The position numbers were made by a program, and so were the translations under genes. From contig NW_027480544.1 in the NCBI RefSeq assembly GCF_051401765.1, positions 1,178,001 to 1,242,000 of the forward strand: a DNA stretch of 64,000 bases, written 5' to 3'. How positions within the stretch are numbered: position 1 is the stretch's first letter; every line of letters starts with the position of its first letter. Under the pieces are notes generated by a model. That model was given only the letters and a program-made list of their open reading frames with translations. It ran no database searches and was not told the DNA's origin. This DNA comes from Calliopsis andreniformis. Taxonomy: Eukaryota > Arthropoda > Insecta > Hymenoptera > Andrenidae. Below are positions 53,352-64,000 of the stretch, piece by piece.

Positions 53352-56300
53352 TCCTCAATCTTCAATCCTGAATCCTCAATTCTCAATCTTCAATCCTCAA
53401 TACTGAACCTTCAATCCTCAATCCTCAATCCTCAGTCCTCTGTCCTCAATCCTCAATCCTCTATCTTCAATCCTCAGTCCCAGATCCTCAATCTTCAACC
53501 CTCAATCCTCAATCCTCAATCCTCGATCCTCAGTACCCAATCCACAGTCTTCAATCCTCAATCCTCAATCCTCAACTCTCAATACTCAATCCTCAATCCT
53601 CAGACCTCAAACAGCAATACTCAACCCTCACTCGTCGTCCTCAATCCACAACCATCAATACTGAATCCTCAATCTTCAATCATCAATATTCAATCTTCAG
53701 TCCTCAATCCTCAATCCTCAATCCTAAATCCTCAATCCTCAATCCTCAATGTTCAATCCGCAATACCCAATCCTCAATCTTCAAACCTCAATCCTCAATC
53801 CTCAATCCTCAATCCTCAATCCTCAATCCTCAATCCTCAATGATCAGCCCACGAACCACAAACCTGTATCCTCAATCCTGAATCCTCAACCTTCAGACCT
53901 CAGTCCTCAACAACCAGTTGGCAATTCTCAATCCTCAATAGAATATCATCAATTCACAGTTTTCAATACTCAATACTGAATCTGCAATCTTCGAATCTCT
54001 GTCCACAAACATCAATTCTCATCATTCAACCCGCAACACTCAGTCCGCAATCCTCAATATTCAATCCTCAATCCACAATCCTCAATCCACAATCCTCAAC
54101 GCTCAATCCTCAATACTCAATCTTCAATGCTCATTCCTCAATCCTCAATCCTCATTTCTCAATACTCAATCGTCAATCTTCAATCCTCAATACTCAATCT
54201 TCAATCCCCAATCCTTAATCCTCGGTGCTCAATCCTCAATCGTCAACCTCCAATCCTGAATACTCAATCTTCAGTCCTCAATCCTCAATCCTCTATCATC
54301 AATCCTCAACCCTCATTCTTCAATCCTCAATACCCAATCCTCAATCTTCAATCATCAATCCTCAATCCTCAATTCTCAATCCTCAATCCTCAATCCACAA
54401 TCCTCAAACCTCAATCCTCAACCGTCAGTCCTCGCCCTCAGTCCCCAACCCTCAATCCTCAATCCTCCCATCTTCAATCATCAATACTCAATGTTCAATC
54501 CTCAACCCTCAATCCTCAGTCCTCAAACCTCAATCCAGAATCCTCAATCCTGAATCCTCAATCTTCAGCCCTGAGACCTCAACAATCAGTTGTCAATTCT
54601 CAATCCTTAATAGAATATCATCAACTCACAGTTTTCAATACTCAATACTCAATCTGCAATATTCGAATCTCTATACACAAACATCAATTCTCATCACTCA
54701 ACCCTCAACACTCAGTCCCCAATCCTCAATCTTCAATCCTCAATCCTCAATCCACAATCCTCGATCCTCAATCCTCAATCTTCAATCCTCAATACTCAAT
54801 GTTCAATAATCAATCCTCAATTCTCAATCCTCAATACTCAATCCTCAATCGTCAATCCTCAATCCCCAATCCTCAATCTTCAATCCTCAATACTCAATCT
54901 TCTATCCTCAATCCTCAATCCTCAATCCTCAATTCTCAGTCCTCATTCTTCAATCCTCAATATTCAATCCTCAATCTTCAATCCTCAATCCTCAGCCCTC
55001 ATTCTCAATCCTCAATCCACAATCCTCAAACCTCAATCCTCAACCGTCAGACCTCGTCCTCAATCCTCAACCCTCAATCCTCAATCCTCCCATCTTCAAT
55101 CATCAATACTCAATCTTCAATCCTCAATCCTCAATCCTCAGTCCGCAAACCTCAATCCTCAATCCTCAATCCTCAATGCTCAATCCTCAATCCTCAATCC
55201 TCAACCATCAATCTTCAGTCCTCAATACTCAATCTGCAATCCCCAATCCTCAATCCTCAATCCTCAATCCTCATTCTTCAATCCTCAATGCCCAGTCCTC
55301 AATCTTCAATCCTCAATCCTCAATCCTCAATTCTCAATCCTCAATCCTCAATCCTCAGTCTTCAATCCTCAATACTCAATCTCCAATCCTCAAACCTCAG
55401 TCCTCAAACCTCAATTCTGAATCCTCAAATCTCAATTCTGAATCCTCAATCCTGAACCCTCAATCTTCAGCCCACAGTCCTCAACAATCAGTTGTCAATC
55501 CTCAATCCTCAACAGAATATCCTCAATTCACAGGTTTCAATACCCAATACTCAACCTGAAATCTTCAAATATCTGTCCACAAACATCAATTCTCATCACT
55601 CAACCCTCAACACTCAGTCCCCAATCCTCAATCTTCAATCCTCAATACTCAATCCTCAATCCTCAATCCTCAACCTTCAATCCCCGATACTCAATCTTCA
55701 ATCCTCAATCCTCAATCCTCGGTCCTCAATCCTCAATCGTCGATCTCCAGTCCTGAATACTCAATCTTCAATACTCAATCCTCAATCCTCAATCCTCAAT
55801 CCTCAATCCTCATTCTTCAATCCTCAATACCCAATCCTCAATCTTCAATCCTCAGTCCTCAATCCTCAATCCTCAATCCTCAATCCTCAATCTTCAATCC
55901 TCAATACTCAATCTCCAATCCTCAAACCTCAGTCCTCAAACCTCAATTCTGAATCCTCAAATCTCAATTCTGAATCCTCAGTCCTGAACCCTCAATCTTC
56001 AGCTCTCAGTCCTCAACAATCAGTTGTCAATTCTCAATCCTCAATAGAATATACTCAATTCACAGTTTTCAATACACAATACTCAATCTGCAATCTTCAA
56101 ATCTCTATCCACAAACATCAATTCTCATCACTCAACCCTCAACACTCAGTCCTCAATGTTCAATCCCCAATCCTCAATCATCAATCATCAATCCTCAATC
56201 CTCAATCCTCAGTCCTCAAACCTTTATCCTGAATCCTCAATCCTGAATTATCAATCTTCAGCCGTGAGTCCTCAACAATCAGTTGCCAATCCTCAATCCT

Positions 56301-58400
56301 CAATAGAATATCCTCAATTCACACTTTTCAATAAACAGTACTCAATCTGCAATCTTCAGATCTCTATCCACAAACATCAATTCTCATCACTCAACCCTGA
56401 ATACTCAGTCCCTAATCCTCAATCTTCAATCCTCAATCCTCTATCCTCAATCCTCAATCCTCAATCTTAATCTTCAATCCTCAATACTCAATCTTCAATC
56501 CCCAATCCTCAATCCTCAATCCTCAATCCTCAATCTTCAATACACAATACTCAATCTTCAATCCTCAATCCTCAATTCTCAATCCTCAATCCTCAATCCT
56601 CAATCCTCAATCGTCAATCTTCAATCCTCAATACTCAATCTTCAATCCTCAATCCTCAATCCTCAATCCTCGATCCTCAATCCTCATTCTTCAATCCTCT
56701 ACCTTCAATCCTCTATCTTCAATCCTCAATCCTCAATCCTCAATCCTCAACACTCGATCTTCAATCCTCAGTCCTCAAACCTCAATCCTGAATCCCCTAT
56801 CCTGAATCCTCAATCTTCAGCCCTCAGTCCTCTACAATCAGTTGTCAATCCTCAATCCTCAATAGAGTATCATCAATTCACAGTTTTCATTACTCAATAC
56901 TCAATCTGCAATCTTCAAATCTCTATCCACAAACATCAATTCTCATCACTCAACACTCAACTCTCAGTCCCCAATCCAGAATATTCAATTCTCAATCCTC
57001 AATCCACAATCCTCAACGTTCAATCCTCAATACTCAATCTTCAATGCTCATTCCTCAATCCTCAATCCTCAATTCTCAATCCTCAATCGTCAATCTTCAA
57101 TCGTCTATACTCAATCTTCAATCCTCAATCCTCAATCCTCGGTCCTCAATCCTCGGTCCTCGGTCCTCAATCTTCAATCCTCAATACTCAATCTTCAATC
57201 CTCTATCCTCAATCCTCAATCCTCAATCCCCAATCCTCAATCCTCAAACCTCAATCCTCAACCGTCAGTCCTCGTCCTCAATCCTCAACCCTCAATCCTC
57301 AATCCTCCCATCTTCAATCATCAATACTCAATCTTCAATCATCAATCCTCAATCGTCAGTCCTCAAACCTCAATCCTGAATCCTCAATCCTGAATCCTCA
57401 ATCTTCAGCCCTGAGTCCTCAACAATCAGTTGGCAATCCTCAATCCTCAATCGAATACCCTCAATTCACAGTTTTCAATACACAATACTCAATCTGCAAT
57501 CTTCAGATCTCTATCCACAAACATCAATTCTCATCACTCAGCCCTGAATACTCAGTCCCTAATCCTCAATCTTCAATCCCCAATCCTCAATCCTCAATCC
57601 TCAATCCTCAATCTTAATCTTCAATCCTCAATACACAGTCTTCAATCCTCAATCCTCAATCCTCAATCCTCAATCCTCAATCTTCAATCCTCATTCTTCA
57701 ATCCTCAATACCCAATCCTCAATCTTCAATCCTCAATCCTCAATCCTCAATCCTCAATCCTCAATCCTCAACTTTCAATCCTCAATACTCAATCTTCAAT
57801 CCTCAATTCTCAATACTCAATCTTCCATCCTCAATCCTCAATCCTCAATCCTCAATGCTCAATTCTCAATCCTCAATCCTCAACCATCAATCTTCAATCC
57901 TCAATACTCAATCTGCAATCCTCAATCCTCAATTCTCAATCCTGAATCCTCAGTCCTCAATCCACAATCCTCAATCCTCAAACCTCAATCGTCCATCGTC
58001 AGCCCTCGTCCTCAATCCTCAACACTCAATCCTCAATCCTCAATACTCAATCATCAATACTCAATCTGCAATCCTCAATCCTCAATCCCCAATCCTCAAT
58101 CCTCATTCTTCAATCCTCAATGCCCAGTCCTCAATCTTCAGTCCTCAATCCTCAATCCTCAACCCTCAATCCTCAATCCTCAGTCTTCAATCCTCAATAC
58201 TCAATATTCAATCCTCAATCCTCAGTCATCAATCTTCAATCCTCAATGCTCAATCCTCAATCCTCAATCCTCAGTCCTCAATCCTCAATCCTCAATCCTC
58301 AAACCTCAATCCTCAACAGTCAGTCCTCGTCCTCAAACCTCAACCCTCAATCCTCAATCCTCAGTCTTCAATCATCAATACTCAATCTTCAATCCTCAAT

Positions 58401-61400
58401 CCTCAATCCTCAATCCTCAATCCTCAATCCTCAATCCTCAATATTCAACGCACAACCCTCAACCATCAATCCTCAATACTCAACCATCAAGCCTCAAATC
58501 TCAATACTCAATAGAATATCCTGAATTCTCATGGTTCAATACTCAATCCACAATATTCAATAATCAAATATCAATCCTCAAACATCAATTCTCAACACTC
58601 AATCCTCAACACTCAGTCCTCTCTCTTCAGTCCTCCATCCTCAATCCTCAATCCTCAAGCGTCAATCCTCAATCCTCAATCCTCAAACCTCAATCCTCAG
58701 TCCTCAAACCTCCACCCCGAATCCTCAATCCTGAATCCTCAATCTTCAGCCATAAGTCCTCAACAATCAATTGTCAATCCTCAATCATCAATAGAATATC
58801 CTCAATTCACAGTTTTCAATACTGAATCCCCATTCTTCAATCTTCAAATCTCAATCCACTAACATCAACCCTCATCACGCATCCCTCAACACTCAGTCCT
58901 CAACCTTCAATCCTGAATCCTCAATTCTCAATCTTCAATCCTCAATACTGAACCTTCAATCCTCAATCCTCAATCCTCAGTCCTCTGTCCTCAATCCACA
59001 ATCCTCAAACCTCAATCCTCAACCGTCAGTCCTCGCCCTCAGTCCCCAACCCTCAATCCTCAATCCTCCCATCTTCAATCATCAATACTCAATTTTCAAT
59101 CCTCAACCCTCAATCCTCAGTCCTCAAACCTCAATCCAGAATCCTCAATCCTGAATCCTCAATCTTCAGCCCTGAGACCTCAACAATCAGTTGTCAATTC
59201 TCAATCCTTAATAGAATATCATCAACTCACAGTTTTCAATACTCAATACTCAATCTGCAATCTTCGAATCTCTATACACAAACATCAATTCTCATCACTC
59301 AACCCTCAACACTCAGTCCCCAATCCTCAATCTTCAATCCTCAATCCTCAATCCACAATCCTCGATCCTCAATCCTCAATCTTCAATCCTCAATACTCAA
59401 TGTTCAATAATCAATCCTCAATTCTCAATCCTCAATACTCAATCCTCAATCGTCAATCCTCAATCCCCAATCCTCAATCTTCAATCCTCAATCCTCAATC
59501 CTCAATCCTCAATCCTCAACCCTCAATCCTCAACCGTCAATCTTCAATCCTCAATACTCAATCTTCTATCCTCAATCCTCAATCCTCAATCCTCAATTCT
59601 CAGTCCTCATTCTTCAATCCTCAATATTCAATCCTCAATCTTCAATCCTCAATCCTCAGCCCTCATTCTCAATCCTCAATCCACAATCCTCAAACCTCAA
59701 TCCTCAACCGTCAGACCTCGTCCTCAATCCTCAACCCTCAATCCTCAATCCTCCCATCTTCAACCATCAATACTCAATCTTCAATCCTCAATCCTCAATC
59801 CTCAGTCCGCAAACCTCAATCCTCAATCCTCAATCCTCAATGCTCAATCCTCAATCCTCAATCCTCAACCATCAATCTTCAGTCCTCAATACTCAATCTG
59901 CAATCCCCAATCCTCAATCCTCAATCCTCAATCCTCATTCTTCAATCCTCAATGCCCAGTCCTCAATCTTCAATCCTCAATCCTCAATCCTCAATTCTCA
60001 ATCCTCAATCCTCAATCCTCAGTCTTCAATCCTCAATACTCAATTTCCAATCCTCAAACCTCAGTCCTCAAACCTCAATTCTGAATCCTCAAATCTCAAT
60101 TCTGAATCCTCAATCCTGAACCCTCAATCTTCAGCCCACAGTCCTCAACAATCAGTTGTCAATCCTCAATCCTCAACAGAATATCCTCAATTCACAGGTT
60201 TCAATACCCAATACTCAACCTGAAATCTTCAAATATCTGTCCACAAACATAAATTCTCATCACTCAACCCTCAACACTCAGTCCCCAATCCTCAATCTTC
60301 AATCCTCAATACTCAATCCTCAATCCTCAATCCTCAACCTTCAATCCCCGATACTCAATCTTCAATCCTCAATCCTCAATCCTCGGTCCTCAATCCTCAA
60401 TCGTCGATCTCCAATCCTGAATACTCAATCTTCAATACTCAATCCTCAATCCTCAATCCTCAATCCTCAATCCTCATTCTTCAATCCTCAATACCCAATC
60501 CTCAATCTTCAATCCTCAGTCCTCAATCCTCAATCCTCAATCCTCAATCCTCAATCTTCAATCCTCAATACTCAATCTCCAATCCTCAAACCTCAGTCCT
60601 CAAACCTCAATTCTGAATCCTCAAATCTCAATTCTGAATCCTCAGTCCTCAAACCTTTATCCTGAATCCTCAATCCTGAATTATCAATCTTCAGCCGTGA
60701 GTCCTCAACAATCAGTTGCCAATCCTCAATCCTCAATAGAATATCCTCAATTCACAGTTTTCAATAAACAGTACTCAATCTGCAATCTTCAGATCTCTAT
60801 CCACAAACATCAATTCTCATCACTCAACCCTGAATACTCAGTCCCTAATCCTCAATCTTCAATCCTCAATCCTCTATCCTTAATCCTCAATCCTCAATCT
60901 TAATCTTCAATCCTCAATACTCAATCTTCAATCCTCAATCCTCAATCCTCAATCCTCAATCCTCAATCTTCAATACACAATACTCAATCTTCAATCCTCA
61001 ATCCTCAATTCTCAATCCTCAATCCTCAATCCTCAATCCTCAATCGTCAATCTTCAATCCTCAATACTCAATCTTCAATCCTCAATCCTCAATCCTCAAT
61101 CGTCGATCCTCAATCCTCATTCTTCAATCCTCTACCTTCAATCCTCTATCTTCAATCCTCAATCCTCAGTCCTCAATCCTCAACACTCAATCTTCAATCC
61201 TCAGTCCTCAAACCTCAATCCTGAATCCCCTATCCTGAATCCTCAATCTTCAGCCCTCAGTCCTCTACAATCAGTTGTCAATCCTCAATCCTCAATAGAG
61301 TATCATCAATTCACAGTTTTCATTACTCAATACTCAATCTGCAATCTTCAAATCTCTATCCACAAACATCAATTCTCATCACTCAACACTCAACTCTCAG

Positions 61401-62620
61401 TCCCCAATCCAGAATATTCAATTCTCAATCCTCAATCCACAATCCTCAACGTTCAATCCTCAATACCCAATCTTCAATGCTCATTCCTCAATCCTCAATC
61501 CTCAATTCTCAATCCTCAATCGTCAATCTTCAATCGTCTATACTCAATCTTCAATCCTCAATCCTCAATCCTCGGTCCTCAATCCTCGGTCCTCGGTCCT
61601 CAATCTTCAATCCTCAATACTCAATCTTCAATCCTCTATCCTCAATCCTCAATCCTCAATCCCCAATCCTCAATCCTCAAACCTCAATCCTCAACCGTCA
61701 GTCCTCGTCCTCAATCCTCAACCCTCAATCCTCAATCCTCCCATCTTCAATCATCAATACTCAATCTTCAATCATCAATCCTCAATCGTCAGTCCTCAAA
61801 CCTCAATCCTGAATCCTCAATCCTGAATCCTCAATCTTCAGCCCTGAGTCCTCAACAATCAGTTGGCAATCCTCAATCCTCAATCGAATACCCTCAATTC
61901 ACAGTTTTCAATACACAATACTCAATCTGCAATCTTCAGATCTCTATCCACAAACATCAATTCTCATCACTCAGCCCTGAATACTCAGTCCCTAATCCTC
62001 AATCTTCAATCCCCAATCCTCAATCCTCAATCCTCAATCCTCAATCTTAATCTTCAATCCTCAATACACAGTCTTCAATCCTCAATCCTCAATCCTCAAT
62101 CCTCAATCCTCAATCTTCAATCCTCATTCTTCAATCCTCAATACCCAATCCTCAATCTTCAATCCTCAATCCTCAATCCTCAATCCTCAATCCTCAATCC
62201 TCAACTTTCAATCCTCAATACTCAATCTTCAATCCTCAATTCTCAATACTCAATCTTCCATCCTCAATCCTCAATCCTCAATCCTCAATGCTCAATTCTC
62301 AATCCTCAATCCTCAACCATCAATCTTCAATCCTCAACACTCAATCTGCAATCCTCAATCCTCAATTCTCAATCCTGAATCCTCAGTCCTCAATCCACAA
62401 TCCTCAATCCTCAAACCTCAATCGTCAATCGTCAGCCCTCGTCCTCAATCCTCAACACTCAATCCTCAATCCTCAATACTCAATCATCAATACTCAATCT
62501 GCAATCCTCAATCCTCAATCCCCAATCCTCAATCCTCATTCTTCAATCCTCAATGCCCAGTCCTCAATCTTCAGTCCTCAATCCTCAATCCTCAACCCTC
62601 AATCCTCAATCCTCAATCAT
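58401..62620 (+). repeat. Block R3, rearranged copy of the end of R2
   Basis: 58,401-58,985 follows 52,860-53,440 (offset 5,545, B-A pair 58,512/58,792). Near 58,990 it jumps to a segment matching 54,390 onward. Type A anchors at 59,212, 60,177, 60,737, 61,296 and 61,884 pair with 54,611, 55,513, 56,304, 56,863 and 57,451 at offsets 4,601, 4,664, 4,433, 4,433 and 4,433. The +63 step is nine extra heptamers near 59,485. The -231 step is loss of 33 heptamers, including the anchor corresponding to 56,045. Confidence 0.85.
58512..58896 (+). repeat. B-A composite 12 (CCATAAG form)
   Basis: A part at 58,792. It has ATATCAA like composites 8, 9 and 11 but keeps GCGTCAA, so it is not a simple recent copy of 52,967. 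Confidence 0.9.
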
Positions 62621-64000
62621 CAATACTCAATCTTCAATCCTCAATCCTCAATTCTCAATCCTGAATCCTCAGTCCTCAATCCACAATCATCCATCCTCAA
62701 ACCTCAATCGTCAATCGTCAGCCCTCGTCCTCAATCCGCAACACTCAATCCTCAATCCTCAATATTCAATCATCAATACTCAATCTTCAATCCTCAATCC
62801 TCAATTCTCAGTCCTCAATACTCAATCCTCAATCGTCAATCCTCAATCCCCAATCCTCAATCTTCAATCCTCGATCCTCAATCCTCAATCCTCAATCCTC
62901 AATCTTCAATCCTCAATACTCAATCTTCCATCCTCAATCCTCAATCCTCAATCCTCAATGCTCAATCCTCAATCCTCCATCCTCAACCATCAATCTTCAA
63001 TCCTCAATACTCAATCTGCAATCCTCAATCCTCAATCCTCAATCCTCAATCCTCATTCTTCAATCCTCAATGCCCAGTCCTCAATCTTCAATCCTCAATC
63101 CTCAATCCTCAATTCTCAATCCTCAATCCTCAATCATCAATACTCAATTTTCAATCCTCTATCCTCAATCCTCAATCCTCAATACTGAATCCTCAAACAT
63201 CAATACTCTATCCTCAATCCTCAATCCTCATTCTTCAATCCTCAATTCCCAAAACTCAATCTTCAATCCTCAATCCTCATTCCTCAATCCTCAATCCTAA
63301 TTCTTCAATCCTCATTCTTCAATCCTCAACAAACAATCTTCAATCTCCAATCCTCAATCCTCAACTCTCAACCCTCAATCCTCAGTCCTCAGTCCACAAA
63401 CCTCAATCCTCAACCCTCAGCCCTCATCCTCAATCCTCAATCCTCAAACTTCAATCCTCAATCCTCAATCCTCAATTCTCAATCCTCAATCCTCAGTCCT
63501 CAGTCCTCAAACCTCTACCCTCAACCCTCAGCCCTCATCCTCAATCCTCAGTCCTCAATCCTCAATCCTCAGTCCTCAATCCACAATCCTCAATCCTCAA
63601 ACCTCAATCGTCAATCGTCAGCCCTCGTCCTCAATCCTCAGCACTCAATCCTCAATCCTCAATATTCAATCATCAATACTCAATCTTCAATCCTCAATCC
63701 TCAATCTTCAATACTCAATCCTCAATTCTCAGTCCTCAATACTCAATCCTCAATCGTCAATCCTCAATCCCCAATCCTCTATATTCAATCCTCGATCCTC
63801 AATCCTCAATCCTCAATCCTCAATCTTCAATCCTCAATACTCAATCTTCAATTCTCAATCCTCAATCCTCAATCCTCAATGCTTAATCCTCAATCCTCAA
63901 TCCTCAACCATCAATCTTCAGACCTCAATCCTCAATTCTCATTCCTCAATGCTCAATACTCAATCGTCAATCCTCAATCCCCAATCCTCAATCTTCAATC
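62621..64000 (+). repeat. Anchor-free right end
   Basis: No anchor follows 61,884. A local duplication of offset 900 is visible: GTCAGCCCTC at 62,717 and 63,617, with an earlier copy at 62,431. Otherwise variant heptamers only; the array runs off the end of the window. Confidence 0.8.

Larger units (their letters stand above)
46741..58400 (+). repeat. Block R2, about 11.7 kb copy of R1
   Basis: Anchors not inside the B-A composites or type C entries: type A at 47,020, 47,580, 48,342, 49,000, 50,621, 51,382, 53,939, 54,611, 55,513, 56,045, 56,304, 56,863 and 57,451. All from 47,580 on lie at the offsets given under R1. Confirmed single-base differences from R1 include C at 32,609 versus T at 49,007, and A at 43,741 versus G at 56,756. 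Confidence 0.88.
1..64000 (+). repeat. Heptanucleotide satellite array, consensus TCCTCAA, head to tail
   Basis: Every part of the window can be cut into seven-base units related to TCCTCAA. The 3' part TCAA is the most constant; the first three bases vary most (TCT, TAC, TTC, TCG, TGC, TGT, TCA, CCC). All units point the same way and I saw no inverted stretch. The unit is 3/7 G+C with no G on the + strand, so the two strands differ strongly in composition. Perfect runs are short, at most about a dozen units. Because 7 is prime to 3, all + strand frames read the same S-S-I-L-N-P-Q peptide, and the - strand consensus has TGA in each frame every 21 bases. Array structure is seen directly; the interpretation as eukaryotic satellite DNA is inference from its length and lack of genes. 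Confidence 0.97.

Noticed and set aside
30350..58400. The R1/R2 duplication as a plain assembly error.
   Set aside because: The copies differ by single bases, by a two-heptamer indel and by one 3,369-base unit, which argues for real separate copies. Read depth and spanning reads are still needed to exclude error.
637..61988. Regular anchors separated by variable stretches, as in a CRISPR array.
   Set aside because: Spacers are the same heptamer repeat, spacing ranges from about 200 to 3,000 bases, and there are no cas genes or unique spacers.
1..64000. Resemblance of the encoded heptapeptide repeat to the heptad tail of RNA polymerase II.
   Set aside because: Only the period of seven is shared; the residues differ and the period comes from a seven-base DNA unit read in any frame.
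1..64000. Telomere or interstitial telomere, since many plant telomeres also have a seven-base unit.
   Set aside because: TCCTCAA is not a rotation or simple variant of CCCTAAA, and the array has complex higher-order structure that active telomeres lack.
1..64000. CCAAT boxes created by TCCCCAA and TACCCAA units as promoter elements.
   Set aside because: They are frequent chance products of common variants, with no associated TATA or transcript evidence.

Overview
The whole 64 kb window is one tandem-repeat array. I found no protein-coding gene, RNA gene, transposon, CRISPR array or other unique sequence in it. The basic unit is the heptamer TCCTCAA (complement TTGAGGA), head to tail in one orientation from first base to last, with many single-base variants such as TCTTCAA, TACTCAA, TTCTCAA, TCGTCAA, TGCTCAA and TCCTCAG. 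Tens of kilobases of gene-free, higher-order satellite point to eukaryotic heterochromatin, probably from a long-read assembly. The sequence does not let me name the species.

The long open reading frames on the + strand are a by-product of the repeat. Seven is not a multiple of three, so every + strand frame reads the same heptapeptide (S-S-I-L-N-P-Q), and the consensus has no TA or TG dinucleotide, so it has no stop and no ATG. On the - strand the consensus puts a TGA in every frame once per 21 bases. ATGs come from variant units such as TGCTCAA and TGTTCAA, and stops from TCCTGAA, TAGAATA or TCCTTAA-like units.

Above the heptamer there is a clear higher-order structure. I located 88 divergent 'anchor' modules that begin with TAGAATA or a near variant. 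They are heptamer-phased but carry a conserved series of unusual heptamers. There are 71 of type A, 12 of type B and 5 of type C. Every type B anchor is followed by a type A anchor exactly 280 bases (40 heptamers) later.

Layout by the anchor map: 1-9,250 is an older, more mixed section with local duplications of about 0.7-1.2 kb. 9,250-10,655 is duplicated at 18,737-20,157 (offset 9,487). 10,655-18,660 (block L1) is duplicated at 22,006-30,840 (block L2), with the offset stepping 11,351, 11,449, 12,169. 20,570-22,600 holds a tandem duplication of about 1,020 bases. 30,350-45,390 (R1) is duplicated at 46,741-58,400 (R2), with offset 16,398, then 16,384, then 13,015; the last step arises because R1 contains a 3,369-base unit twice and R2 once. 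58,400-62,620 (R3) repeats the end of R2 with offsets 4,601, 4,664 and 4,433. The last 2 kb has no anchors. The pattern fits repeated unequal exchange and segmental amplification inside a satellite. Nothing supports genes working together here.
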